From QQVM01 sp964544885 (GTDB taxonomy: Bacteria > Bacteroidota > Bacteroidia > AKYH767-A > 2013-40CM-41-45): a stretch of 64,000 nucleotides of DNA. Below are positions 16,687 to 25,758 of the stretch, one piece after another. The DNA lies in the NCBI GenBank assembly GCA_964544885.1, contig CAZJDX010000010.1:1-64000 (forward strand), written 5' to 3'. How positions within the stretch are numbered: position 1 is the first letter of the stretch; each line of letters opens with the position of its first letter. Under the pieces are notes generated by a model. That model was given only the letters and a program-made list of their open reading frames with translations. It was not told the origin of the DNA and ran no database searches. The position numbers were made by a program, and so were the translations under genes.

Positions 16687-17733
16687 ATGCGAAATTTAAT
16701 ACCTGTATTCTTGTTCTTGTTAATGGTATCATCATGCGGACCATCCCGTACTGTTTCGTTTACCATCACACGACCTGCTGAAATCACGCTCCCTTCTGAT
16801 GTGAATGTTTTGCTTTTGGTTGACAGAACCAAGCCGGGCAATGAGATGATGAATATTTTGGAAGGGATCTTTACCGGGGAATTGCCATCTGATGATAAAG
16901 TGGCAGCCCAGGAGGCCATGATTAATATGAAAAGTAACCTGGACCGTTCACCCCGCTTCACCGTGAAAATCCATCCCGAACGTCTCTCTGGGAATAGTCT
17001 TGATGCCTCTTTTCCTCCGGCTTTAGGCAGGAATGAAATTGATAAGCTATGCCTGAAGTATGGCGCCGATGCTCTCGTGTGTCTTGAGGTTTTTGATTCC
17101 GATTTCATTGTTACGCACGGTGCACGGGTGAAGAAGAGAATGGAAGGACAAGGCGATTCTAAAAGGGAAGTTGAGTATACCGAGTACTATTCTAAGGGAG
17201 CGGGTAACCTGAAGATAGGATTCAGAACCTATCATAAAAATGGAATCGACATCATTGATCAGCAAATGATCAACGAAAATAATACCTGGGAGGGTACCGG
17301 CAATTCACCGGGAGATGCTCTGAACCTGCTTATTTCCAAGTCAAATGCAAATAAATATCTGGCAAAGATTGTCGGTGAGGATTATGCCTATAAAATATCA
17401 CCACTACCTGTCCGCGTTTCACGTCCCTTTTATGGTAAGTCTAAGCGGGTACCGGAACTGGCTTCCGGCAGCAGGCTTGCGGATGTCTCCCAGTGGACTG
17501 AAGCCATTGATGAATGGAAACGAGGGTTGAATGGAGCGGACCAAAAAGATGCAGGAAGACTTAGCTATAATATCGCAGTGGCTTATGAAGTAATCGGGGA
17601 GTATGGAACAGCGCTCACCTGGTCGCGCGAGGCGTATACCAAATACGGAAACAAGGAAGCAAGGGAATATAGCCGCACTCTTCAACGCCGTATTGATGAA
17701 GAATCTGTTTTGAAGGAACAGATGGGGCGTTGA
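16687..17733 (+). CDS. outer-membrane lipoprotein with C-terminal TPR-like region (DUF6340-like)
   Basis: 348 residues. The lipobox signal MRNLIPVFLFLLMVSSC (Cys17) predicts a lipid-anchored periplasmic protein. The N-terminal part is alpha/beta (LPSDVNVLLLVDRTKPGNE ... DALVCLEVFDSDF). The C-terminal third contains tetratricopeptide-like helices (WTEAIDEWKRGL ... LSYNIAVAYEVIGEYGTALTWSREAY). The arrangement resembles the Bacteroidota lipoprotein family DUF6340, whose function is not established. It stands alone between a gene-free stretch and a convergent T9SS gene 25 bp away. The family call rests on remembered pattern, so it is less certain than the lipoprotein and TPR reading. Confidence 0.72.
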   Translation: MRNLIPVFLFLLMVSSCGPSRTVSFTITRPAEITLPSDVNVLLLVDRTKPGNEMMNILEGIFTGELPSDDKVAAQEAMINMKSNLDRSPRFTVKIHPERLSGNSLDASFPPALGRNEIDKLCLKYGADALVCLEVFDSDFIVTHGARVKKRMEGQGDSKREVEYTEYYSKGAGNLKIGFRTYHKNGIDIIDQQMINENNTWEGTGNSPGDALNLLISKSNANKYLAKIVGEDYAYKISPLPVRVSRPFYGKSKRVPELASGSRLADVSQWTEAIDEWKRGLNGADQKDAGRLSYNIAVAYEVIGEYGTALTWSREAYTKYGNKEAREYSRTLQRRIDEESVLKEQMGR

Positions 17734-17758
17734 CAGAATAAGTTCTAATAGAAGGTCA

Positions 17759-19354
17759 CTATCTGATAACAGACAGGTTGAAATGATCTATCGTGTTATC
17801 CGTTTTAAGTACCAGATTGTACAATCCGTCTGCAAGGAATGTCAGCGATATCTGCTGCTCTGACTTGACACTGTTGCTAAAGATAGTTTCGCACAGAACT
17901 GTCCTTCCCGTCCGGTCAATAATCTCTGCCTGGACCTTGCCGTGGTTTTTCAATGCTTTAATTGTTAGCAGATCAGTGACAGGGTTCGGATGAACCGAAA
18001 AATTCCGGTACGACTGCTTTTGTGTAATTAGACCTGTTTGATTGTCAAATTTTACCAGCCATGCATCGCCCATTCCAAAAGGCGTTCCACTCACATCGTG
18101 ATCAGCAGAATGCGTGAAGTTCAGGGTCATTAAATTGCCGTTTGGTAATTCAATGATGTCAAGCCCCATATCCATTTCTGAACCACCATAATTTTTTGTC
18201 CAGATAAGTGATCCGTCTGTTTCATTAAGTGCTGCAATAAATCCATCGAGAATACCATACATCTGACTGAAGTTCAGATCAGAGGAACCGGTTTCACCTG
18301 TGGCATATATATAGGAGCCGAATTGGGAGGCAATGGCGGACCATGCCAAATCATTGCCGGATCCCTCTATACAGGTATTCCAAAACAGATTACCGTTATA
18401 TCCCACTTTCATCACAAATGCATTCAATGAGTTGCTGGTGCAGCCGGCAAAATTTGTACTCCAGCTTCCTCCCGAGATCAACAGGGAATTTCCTGCTCCT
18501 TTCCGCATATTGTAAGTGTGATCGGTGTTCGAACCACCGAACCTGTATTTATTGAGTATTCCAAAGTTGCCGTTCAGTTCTAAAAGCAAAATATCGTCTG
18601 AACCGTAGTTAGTTGTCCCGGTAAAGCTTCCGTCGTTGGCATTCGTTTCAACACTCATATACCAGTTTCCGTTGTTTCCACGGATAAGATCTCTGATAAA
18701 GTCATAACCGCTGCTGCCAATCAGGTCAAGACTTATCAGACCAAATGAACTGTTGAGTTTGCCTACGAAAATATCACTGAATCCCTGATTGATAAGGCCG
18801 GTAAAATCACCGCTGTTTGAACTTGTGGTATTCCCGGCGAAGAGGTATTCACCTGTTACCGGATCTTTCCGGATCACTATACCCTGGTCGTCACCACTTC
18901 CTCCAATGCAAAATTGATTTGTGACATTGCCGTTCAGGTCTGTTTCTGCAAAGTGAGCATTTTTACTGGTGTTAGTAACACAAGTGATCACACCGGCCAC
19001 GCCGGAATTGCTTCCGGCGATTGCATAGCCGCCCGTCAGTACTTCTATTGTGGAAATTTCATCGAACCCTGGACCGCCGTAATTTTGTGATATTCCGGGA
19101 TTCATATTTCCATCAATAGAAATTATCCATTGGTCGGAAGACCCGTGATTTACGCTCAGGTTTCCGTCACTTGATTGTGTCTGGCCTGCTGCAATAAGAT
19201 CCGGTAAAAGTGAAATATCAAGTTGTTTTAGCTTGTCTTCCAGAGAGCCCCCGAGTAATTTCTGATCAATGATGCTTACCGGTTGAGAGAATGAAAAATC
19301 CGATATCTGGAATAAGGCAATACTGATAATAAATCGTACGACAACTGTTTTCAT
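17759..19354 (-). CDS. secreted propeller-like repeat protein, T9SS type A
   Basis: 531 residues from ATG 19354, the first Met followed by a signal peptide (MKTVVVRFIISIALFQISDFSFS); upstream in-frame Mets do not give one. The body has six to seven repeats of about 55-60 residues with a GGSG/GSSG-D turn (NYGGPGFDE, IGGSGDDQG, IGSSGYDFIRD, FGGSNTDHT, IEGSGNDLA, NYGGSEMDMGLDI), the SBBP/propeller-like pattern in which each blade ends in a Trp/Tyr or Ile strand. The C-terminal sorting domain has VHPNPVTD and GLYNLVL. The same repeat type makes up the N-terminal half of the 57344-61369 protein. Function unknown; a surface-exposed beta-propeller is inferred. Confidence 0.82.
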   Translation of the reverse strand: MKTVVVRFIISIALFQISDFSFSQPVSIIDQKLLGGSLEDKLKQLDISLLPDLIAAGQTQSSDGNLSVNHGSSDQWIISIDGNMNPGISQNYGGPGFDEISTIEVLTGGYAIAGSNSGVAGVITCVTNTSKNAHFAETDLNGNVTNQFCIGGSGDDQGIVIRKDPVTGEYLFAGNTTSSNSGDFTGLINQGFSDIFVGKLNSSFGLISLDLIGSSGYDFIRDLIRGNNGNWYMSVETNANDGSFTGTTNYGSDDILLLELNGNFGILNKYRFGGSNTDHTYNMRKGAGNSLLISGGSWSTNFAGCTSNSLNAFVMKVGYNGNLFWNTCIEGSGNDLAWSAIASQFGSYIYATGETGSSDLNFSQMYGILDGFIAALNETDGSLIWTKNYGGSEMDMGLDIIELPNGNLMTLNFTHSADHDVSGTPFGMGDAWLVKFDNQTGLITQKQSYRNFSVHPNPVTDLLTIKALKNHGKVQAEIIDRTGRTVLCETIFSNSVKSEQQISLTFLADGLYNLVLKTDNTIDHFNLSVIR

Positions 19355-19445
19355 GACGCATGGTTTTAGGTTTAACATATATCTGAAATTCCAATGAGTG
19401 GATATCTGTAGACATACTTTGCGCAGAAAATACAAGAACGAGATT

Positions 19446-19474
19446 CAAAGATAAGCATTCAGCGGGTTTCTGAA
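19446..19474 (-). promoter_or_regulatory. candidate promoter for the 17759-19354 gene
   Basis: On the minus strand TATCTTTG (19453-19446) fits the Bacteroidota -7 consensus TAnnTTTG. TTC (19474-19472), one base off the TTG -33 element, lies 18 bp upstream of it. The box is about 92 bp before the chosen start codon. Confidence 0.5.
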
Positions 19475-19545
19475 CCTGCTGATCAAATCGTGCAAAACGG
19501 GATATTTTTCATAGCGTTAATCGCCAATAACAGATAAGATAAATG

Positions 19546-19568
19546 AAAAACGCCCTGAAAAGGGCGTT
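19546..19568 (-). terminator. intrinsic terminator of the His/Tyr/Trp-rich protein gene
   Basis: A perfect 8-bp stem AACGCCCT/AGGGCGTT with a 4-nt loop (19549-19568) is followed, on the minus strand, by a T run (plus-strand A's at 19546-19550). It begins only 7 bp after the stop codon. Confidence 0.82.
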
Positions 19569-19574
19569 CTCATT

Positions 19575-20864
19575 TTATTTTCGTTTGTTTTCTTCAGTTG
19601 GTGCCGGGCTTCGAGGATTGCTTTGCTTTCTTTCTTTTTCTTTGGTATCCGCCGGCGCTGCGGGAGCTGTCTTTGCCGGACTTTTTGGTTCCGTAATTGT
19701 TTTTCTTCCTGGTTGGGAATCAGGTTTTTTTATTTCCTGTTTGCGTTCCGGATCTTTTGTTCCGGACTTTTCGATCTTAGGTTGTCTTTCAGGTTCGGAT
19801 GGTTTTTTTACGGGTTGTTTTTTTTCAGTGGCCGGCGCTGTCTTTTCTTTCCTTTCATTTTCATCCTTTCTGATCTTCGGCTCTTCAGGTACAGGCGGCT
19901 TCGAATCTTTTGAATCTCTTATTTGTGCCGGTTTTATCAAGGCAGGATTTTTATCAGGCTGCAATGAGTGACTCGGGAAATTAGCTTTCCCTGCTGGTCT
20001 GGGTTCCGGATCAGGATTTTGATAGGTACGGTTATAAACACCAGCATTCCGGTTGTTGGTGAATACCTGTGACTGTCTCCTGCTCTGGTAATATACATTA
20101 TAGTGTGGCTCGAAGTGATGATGAGGTGCACGCCAGTACCACCATCCGTGCCAGCTATGGTGATGATACCAGTGATAGTAATAATGATCCCAGTAAAATG
20201 GTCTCCAGGGTTTCCACCAGACCGGATAATAGCCCCAATACCAGGGAGAACTCCAGGTATGATAAGCAGGTCCATACAGGTGAATCACTATGGTCCATCC
20301 CGAAGGATACGGAGAATAGGAGGGGCGGCTGCCATAGTAATTATTCTCCGTGTCATAGTAATAGTTATTGGTTTGATTGATGATCGTTGTCCCGTCGCCT
20401 TTGTATCCCGGGTTGGGAGTTCCGCCTTCAGGCGCAGTGGCAGGTTCAATGATATAATTTTCACCATACAAGTCTTCATCGCCGACGACCTGGATCTTTA
20501 CCTCATTTTCTTTCTTCTCAACAAAGATGACGGCAATGTCCTGCGATTCCATTTTATTTATATCCGTTGTTAAGACAATCGTGTGAAGTCCATCCTTCGG
20601 AGTGTCCTGTACTCTGATATAATCGGTCTGATTGTCGTTATTCAGATCCAGGTTATTCAGTTTTGTCGTATCGGAATTAATAGCGGCCTCAAATTCCTCG
20701 AGTGTCTTTGATCGCTGAAAGATGTCGAGCATGGCGGCAAGATTAAAATTATCTCCCGGCAGTCCGAGCTTTGTTACCAGTTCATCATGTTGAGCCAGTA
20801 ATATCCGAGAAGGGATAAGAATTCCCGCTGCCAGCAACAGGAAGTAAATGAGATGTTTTTTCAT
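19575..20864 (-). CDS. exported His/Tyr/Trp-rich protein with charged Pro/Lys tail
   Basis: 429 residues from ATG 20864 (signal peptide MKKHLIYFLLLAAGILIPSRILLAQ); Mets further upstream give no signal. There are three visible parts. Residues 26-175 form a globular domain with an EF-hand-like Asp/Asn loop, DLNNDNQTDYI, at 73-83. Residues about 195-285 are extremely rich in His, Tyr and Trp (for example WDHYYYHWYHHHSWHGWW). Residues about 300-429 form a disordered tail of Pro, Lys and Glu (KKPSEPERQPKIEK). Related exported proteins exist in Bacteroidota without known function. No sorting domain is seen, so it probably stays in the periplasm or is surface-attached otherwise. Metal binding by the His cluster is an inference. 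It is divergent from the ion channel gene. Confidence 0.75.
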   Translation of the reverse strand: MKKHLIYFLLLAAGILIPSRILLAQHDELVTKLGLPGDNFNLAAMLDIFQRSKTLEEFEAAINSDTTKLNNLDLNNDNQTDYIRVQDTPKDGLHTIVLTTDINKMESQDIAVIFVEKKENEVKIQVVGDEDLYGENYIIEPATAPEGGTPNPGYKGDGTTIINQTNNYYYDTENNYYGSRPSYSPYPSGWTIVIHLYGPAYHTWSSPWYWGYYPVWWKPWRPFYWDHYYYHWYHHHSWHGWWYWRAPHHHFEPHYNVYYQSRRQSQVFTNNRNAGVYNRTYQNPDPEPRPAGKANFPSHSLQPDKNPALIKPAQIRDSKDSKPPVPEEPKIRKDENERKEKTAPATEKKQPVKKPSEPERQPKIEKSGTKDPERKQEIKKPDSQPGRKTITEPKSPAKTAPAAPADTKEKERKQSNPRSPAPTEENKRK

Positions 20865-21171
20865 TGGATCCGGATTAGTGTTTGAACAATAGAGATTGAA
20901 GGAAGTCCAAATATGATTCTGGGTCAACAGAATCAAGATTTATGCCATGATCTGATTTCTCCATGGTGCTTCAGGTCCGGTTAAATTTAAATTATACTTG
21001 GGAACTGTGATGCCTCAATCCGGGAACGATGCAGCGTCATATCGGCCCTGATACCCCCGGGGGCCAGACATTTCGGTTGTTGCTCTCTGAATATGAAGGC
21101 ATTATGTAGCTTATTGATTTCGCCTTACCTTGTGCGGGTAAATGTGATTTAGCGCATCAACAAGTCAGGAA
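20865..21171. other. divergent intergenic region with a G/C palindrome
   Basis: It lies between the His-rich protein and ion channel genes and must hold both promoters. CCCCCGGGGG (21054-21063), within a GGCCC ... GGGGGCC context, is the only striking feature and could be an operator or a chance GC clamp. No coding frame or RNA gene is recognised. Confidence 0.4.
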
Positions 21172-21978
21172 ATGAGATTTTTCAACCTACGCAACAGAGC
21201 CTACAAAATCGTTTTTGAGTCGGAAACTTTTGCAGGTAAATTATTTGACCTGGTCCTGATGTTCCTCATCATGCTCAGCGTGGTTTTGATTATGCTGGAG
21301 AGCGTTAAAAAGTATGCCGAGGAATACAGCACCTTGTTTTTTACGCTGAACCTGTTTCTGACATTGGTATTTTCCCTGGAATATATTGTGAGGTGTCTGA
21401 TTGTTCCTAAACCATGGAAGTACATAAGCAGTTTTTACGGAGTAATCGATCTGATCTCTGTCCTGCCTTTCATCCTTGAGATTTTATTTCCACACATCCA
21501 TTTTCTTTCAGTTATCCGCATTGTCAGGTTGTTGAGGATTTTTCGCATTTTCAAAATGGTTCGATTTCTTGAAGAAAGCAATACCATGTTGTTTTCGCTC
21601 TGGAGAAGCAGACGGAAGATATTTATTTTCTTGTTTTTTATTCTTCTTCTTACTGTGATCATGGGTTCGATCATGTATGTGATTGAAGAAAAAAGCAATA
21701 GCCAGTTCAGTAGCATTCCACAGAGTATCTACTGGGCCATTGTCACTATGACCACCGTTGGATATGGTGATATATCTCCTGTTACAACTCTTGGTAAGGC
21801 GTTGGCCTCCGTAATCATGATATTGGGATACGCGATCATCGCCGTTCCAACAGGAATTATCACTGCCAGGGTCATCAATGCAAGCCGGCGGGAATCAGGC
21901 ATTTCCTGTAAACATTGTCTAAAACAAGGACATGATTCAGATGCTGAGTATTGTAAATATTGTGGAGAGAAGTTTTGA
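21172..21978 (+). CDS. voltage-gated potassium channel with C-terminal zinc ribbon
   Basis: 268-residue inner-membrane channel of the six-transmembrane Kv type. S1 begins around LFDLVLMFLIMLSVVLIM. S4 is the Arg-spaced segment IRIVRLLRIFRIFKMVRF, the voltage sensor. The pore loop carries the K+ selectivity filter TTVGYGD (residues 194-200), followed by S6 (ALASVIMILGYAIIAVPTGI). After S6 the usual long cytosolic domain is replaced by a short tail ending in C-x2-C-x11-C-x2-C (Cys246, 249, 261 and 264), a zinc-ribbon pattern. K+ selectivity follows from the filter; ligand or redox gating through the ribbon is inferred. No regulatory RCK/TrkA-N domain is present. Confidence 0.92.
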   Translation: MRFFNLRNRAYKIVFESETFAGKLFDLVLMFLIMLSVVLIMLESVKKYAEEYSTLFFTLNLFLTLVFSLEYIVRCLIVPKPWKYISSFYGVIDLISVLPFILEILFPHIHFLSVIRIVRLLRIFRIFKMVRFLEESNTMLFSLWRSRRKIFIFLFFILLLTVIMGSIMYVIEEKSNSQFSSIPQSIYWAIVTMTTVGYGDISPVTTLGKALASVIMILGYAIIAVPTGIITARVINASRRESGISCKHCLKQGHDSDAEYCKYCGEKF

Positions 21979-22455
21979 TTGAGAAAAAGACCTGCTTATG
22001 CCCTGTTCCTGAAGTGTTGAGCCTGTAAACAAAAGGTTAAATTATTTGAAATCAGGGATTTTTTATGGAAGCAAGGACCCGGCGATTATGTAAGAAAACC
22101 TGCATATTTTTTAATTCCGGAGGGCGGCCGGCTGATTCTTGGGTTTTACCCCGTATGCATGCTTTGTTTTTATCATGTAAATGCCAAAATTACAATAACT
22201 CTTAGGATACACTAAAAATGAGATTTGTTAACGGTTCCTTTAAGATCCCTTCCCATTGCCTGTTTATGTTTGTCCTGTTTTACCGGATCAAGATTCCCAA
22301 CAGGTCCTGTTTTTGAGCAGCGTCCTTTCAGGCTAAACTGATCATCTTTTTACATACATGTGTAAGGTTTCAGATCGAATTGGAGTGACTCTTTTTCTCT
22401 CCTGCGTACATTCATTTCAGATTCAGAACCACTGAAATCTTTTAAGCACACACAC
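21979..22455. other. 477-bp gene-free region upstream of the fusion gene
   Basis: A 32-codon frame can be read at about 22218-22316, but nothing supports it as a gene. No riboswitch fold, terminator or TAnnTTTG box that can be defended is seen. A CACACACACA run directly precedes the ATG at 22456. Confidence 0.45.
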
Positions 22456-24927
22456 ATGAAAAGTACAATATTAGTGTTAGGTGGCGATGGTTACTTCGGA
22501 TGGCCGCTTTCACTTAAACTCGCAGTACAAAATCCTGACAAGAAGATACTGATCGCAGACAATGAATGGAGACGCAGGGCCGTTCGTCAGATGTTCAGTG
22601 AAAGCCTCACCCCAATCTTATCTCCACAGGAAAGGATAAACGCTTTCAGGAATATACACAAGCAAAACAATTTGTTTTACCAGCATCTGGATATTAACTC
22701 TCCGGAACTGGATAAGCTCATTGAAAATGAAAGGCCCTATGTGATTTATCACCTTGCTCAGCAATGTTCAGCTCCTTATTCAATGAAAAATCAGGAGCAG
22801 GCGCTTTTTACAATCCATAATAATGAGGAAGGAAATATGCGGCTTCTCTGGTCAATCAGACAACATATTCCGGAAGCGCAGCTCATCAAACTCGGATCTT
22901 TTGGCGAATACGCTAAAGCCGGAATTGAAATAGCGGAGGGTTATTTCGTTCCCGAGTATAATGGAATAAAAGCGACTCAGCCGATGCCTTATCCGAGAGA
23001 GTCAGACGATATTTACCACATCACCAAGATCAATGACAGTAATTTTGTTTCCATGGCCTGCAGAAAATGGGGACTCAGAATTACGGATGTTATGCAATCT
23101 ACCATTTTCGGAATTCAGACGGATGAAATGGATGGCAGGCAGGAGTTATATACCCGCTTTGACTATGATGAAGCTTTTGGTACGGTACTGAACCGCTTTC
23201 TTACGCAGGCGGTAGCCGGCTATCCACTGACTGTTTATGGTACGGGTAACCAGAGTACTGGTCTTATGTTGTTGAATGACGCGGTCGGTTCTCTTGCTTA
23301 TCTGGCAGGGTCAAGATCTGAAAAGGGAAAACATACGGTGATCAACCATGTGACTGAGAAATACTCCATAAATGAATTAGCGGCCACAGTCAAAAAGCTG
23401 GCGCTTGACGAAGGCTTGCAGACCAGGATACAGCATGGCACTTATGATCCGCGGCAAGAGCGACCTGAATCGGTTATGGAATATGATATAGATACCAATT
23501 ATCTTGATCATCATATCCGTCATACGCCATTTTCAGAAGCAGTCCATAGCATCCTGCAAACCATATTAAAGCATAAGGGAAGGATATCTGCAAAGGTATT
23601 TCCTCCATTGATCAGCTGGAGTGATGAGTCTTTGCATGTAGAAGGGGAGGAAGTGACAAAATCGATAGCTATACCTTCCAGGATATTAAAAGAAACTAAT
23701 TCGACTGTCGGTGATGAGAATCACTGGGAGAAATTCCGTACTGATTACTTCCCATACCAAAGGATTAATCTGAATCCGGGAACCATTGGAGCTCCCTCCG
23801 AAAATGTAAAAAACTCGAGGGCTCAATCATCGGAAGCACGCCAGCTTGAATCATACCCCCTTGGTTTGTATGAAGAAGGCCGGAACAGCCTGGGAAAGAT
23901 CAAGGATTTGTGTAATGAAATATGGCCATCACCTGGTTATAGGATCGCCGTGACTCATAGTACATCCCAAATGATCAATTTGCTGAGTCTGGCCATGCTC
24001 AGAAGTCTTGGTAAAAAAGGGCCGGGTCCATACAGGATTATTACTACGAAACATGAACACTATGGCGGCATCGGGGTTTTTGAAAATCTGCCGGAGTATG
24101 AGGTTATCATGCTCGATGACGATGATTTCAATGACAGCAACCGGCTTTCGTTAAAGGTCAAGGAGATACAACCTCACCTGGCTTTCTTTTCACATGTTTG
24201 CTATGCAACCGGTCAACTTTCTCCTGTGGAAGAGTGGACGCGCATTTTCCGTGAAGTTTGTCCGGAATGCAGGATAATTGTGGACGCAGCCCAGTCTTTG
24301 GGATTATATGAATTGCCTTTCGGTGCACCGGATGTTATTCTGGGAAGTACTCATAAATGGCTCTTCGGACCGCTTGGCGGTGGTCTCATCTGGATGAATG
24401 ACAATTTCACCAACTGGATCGAAGGATTTTACTGGTGCGGACACTATATTGATACAGACCCGCGAACCGAGCATTTCAGCATTCCCGGAGGACAGGACTT
24501 TCTGATCTATCCCGGAATAATTGCCGCACTCGAGCTTTATAAGAAAGTCGGTAAACAAACAGTGATCAGCCGGTCACTTCACCTCGCGAAACTCTTCCGC
24601 AAGCAACTCAATAAATTATTCACAGCCAAACATATCAAACATCATTTTACGGATGAATGTATTACAGGAAGCAAGGTGAATCATGCCGCTGTTGTTTGTA
24701 TCTCATTTCCCGAATATAATCCATACGAATTGTACTCTTACCTTAATCATCACATGGTGCATTCGAAATGCATTATCAATTATATGTGGCAGGGTAAGAA
24801 AGAAAATTTGCTGAGGTTTGGTATACCTTACTTCGAAACCATTGATAACCTCAATCTTGTACTCAATAAGATAGAGACGTATTTAAGTCAGGCTTCACTG
24901 AATGAATCGGTGGCTCAAAGCGCCTGA
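22456..24927 (+). CDS. fusion: UDP-sulfoquinovose synthase-like (SQD1) domain plus class V PLP enzyme
   Basis: 823 residues and two complete enzyme domains in one uninterrupted frame. Residues 1 to about 405 are an extended SDR closely patterned on SQD1, which makes UDP-sulfoquinovose from UDP-glucose, NAD+ and sulfite: nucleotide-binding GGDGYFGW (9-16), QQCSAPYSM, KLGSFGEY (Ser148 where SQD1 has its catalytic Thr), YHITK (Tyr187, Lys191), FGTVLNRFLTQAV, PLTVYGTGNQ and the SQD1-like end FPPLISW. Residues about 420-823 are a class V aminotransferase-fold domain: NLNPGTIGAP, KHEHYGG, VDAAQSLG (Asp610, Gln613), PLP lysine Lys634 in GSTHKWLFGPLGGG and LRFGIPYFETIDN. The PLP half looks nearer isopenicillin-epimerase/EgtE-like lyases than NifS. 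The combined reaction is not known. No glycosyltransferase is nearby. Confidence 0.88.
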   Translation: MKSTILVLGGDGYFGWPLSLKLAVQNPDKKILIADNEWRRRAVRQMFSESLTPILSPQERINAFRNIHKQNNLFYQHLDINSPELDKLIENERPYVIYHLAQQCSAPYSMKNQEQALFTIHNNEEGNMRLLWSIRQHIPEAQLIKLGSFGEYAKAGIEIAEGYFVPEYNGIKATQPMPYPRESDDIYHITKINDSNFVSMACRKWGLRITDVMQSTIFGIQTDEMDGRQELYTRFDYDEAFGTVLNRFLTQAVAGYPLTVYGTGNQSTGLMLLNDAVGSLAYLAGSRSEKGKHTVINHVTEKYSINELAATVKKLALDEGLQTRIQHGTYDPRQERPESVMEYDIDTNYLDHHIRHTPFSEAVHSILQTILKHKGRISAKVFPPLISWSDESLHVEGEEVTKSIAIPSRILKETNSTVGDENHWEKFRTDYFPYQRINLNPGTIGAPSENVKNSRAQSSEARQLESYPLGLYEEGRNSLGKIKDLCNEIWPSPGYRIAVTHSTSQMINLLSLAMLRSLGKKGPGPYRIITTKHEHYGGIGVFENLPEYEVIMLDDDDFNDSNRLSLKVKEIQPHLAFFSHVCYATGQLSPVEEWTRIFREVCPECRIIVDAAQSLGLYELPFGAPDVILGSTHKWLFGPLGGGLIWMNDNFTNWIEGFYWCGHYIDTDPRTEHFSIPGGQDFLIYPGIIAALELYKKVGKQTVISRSLHLAKLFRKQLNKLFTAKHIKHHFTDECITGSKVNHAAVVCISFPEYNPYELYSYLNHHMVHSKCIINYMWQGKKENLLRFGIPYFETIDNLNLVLNKIETYLSQASLNESVAQSA

Positions 24928-25143
24928 CAGGAATATACAATGGCGCCGGTCGCATTACACTTCAGGCCCGTTCTGCACAGGAAATTTAATCCGGTTTGAA
25001 CACCGGTAATTGTATTTGAATTATTTTTTATTCAGTTATGTTTCACCGTATTTACAAAGTATAGGGAAACAATGAACTACATTCGTTCATGACAATTTTA
25101 AAAGGTATAATCCTGGTTTAGTGTTTTTTTCTATCTTGAACCA

Positions 25144-25419
25144 GTGAAAAATGATCAAGAGTACGATAACCTGAGGAGTAAACTGAACAAAAATGGCAAT
25201 TGGCCATTGCTCTATATGTTTAAATTCATCATTCCGGCGGATAATCAAAAACTGGCCCTTGTGAGATCCAAATTTTCAGATCAGTCTGTTATCACTCAAA
25301 AGGAATCGTCCAACGGTAAATATATCAGCATTACTGTCAGAGAGGTGATGCTGGATGCGGACTCCATCATAGAAAAATATAAGGAGATGGGGGATATTGA
25401 GGGACTGATGTCCTTTTAG
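25144..25419 (+). CDS. DUF493 (YbeD-like) protein
   Basis: 91-residue cytosolic protein starting with GTG at 25144. The ferredoxin-like fold is recognisable from YMFKFIIPADNQKLALVRSKF, the repeated beta-alpha elements (SSNGKYISITVREVML) and the end IIEKYKEMGDIEGLMSF. This matches the small DUF493/YbeD family. In enterobacteria ybeD lies next to lipB, but its function is not settled, and no lipoate gene is near here. It lies 216 bp after the fusion gene, with no terminator recognised between them. Confidence 0.8.
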   Translation: MKNDQEYDNLRSKLNKNGNWPLLYMFKFIIPADNQKLALVRSKFSDQSVITQKESSNGKYISITVREVMLDADSIIEKYKEMGDIEGLMSF

Positions 25420-25758
25420 ACAATTTCGAATCCGTCCTGCAAGCTATTTTCATCTCGCTGTTCAGCGAAGCGTTTGGCTGACCGGATAAAATTCTCACCA
25501 AGGGTTATACTTCAAGCCAGTTTCCGGTTGCTTCAAATTTTCCGTTTTTTAAGCTTTCTTTTCCTTTAAAGAACCGGAAACAGTCCGGTATTGCCCCTGT
25601 GTTTGATTTTTTCATCATGGTATTCCTGTTTTTAACCATGTTCGGTGAATAACCTGTATGCTATAGGAAAGAAACGTCGAATTCGAAATGTATATTCGTT
25701 CTGTTTTGATATTTAACAGCTGTATTTCTTTAAGTTTAACCAATTAAAAAATCTAAAA
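25420..25758. other. gene-free region before the small membrane protein
   Basis: 339 bp with no coding frame or RNA gene recognised. TATATTCG at 25691-25698 is one base off the TAnnTTTG box and might serve the 25759 gene; no -33 element could be placed. Confidence 0.4.

Noticed and set aside
19543..19971. Long open frame opposite the tail of the His-rich protein
   Set aside because: Its Phe/Ser/Gly-rich product is the antisense of a Pro/Lys/Glu-rich tail; there is no family match, and the minus-strand gene has a signal peptide and a terminator.
21054..21063. CCCCCGGGGG palindrome as a transcription-factor operator
   Set aside because: A single occurrence without promoter context; kept only as a remark on the intergenic region.
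22218..22316. 32-codon frame upstream of the fusion gene, considered as a leader peptide
   Set aside because: No regulatory codon run or attenuator hairpin was found, and the length is expected by chance.
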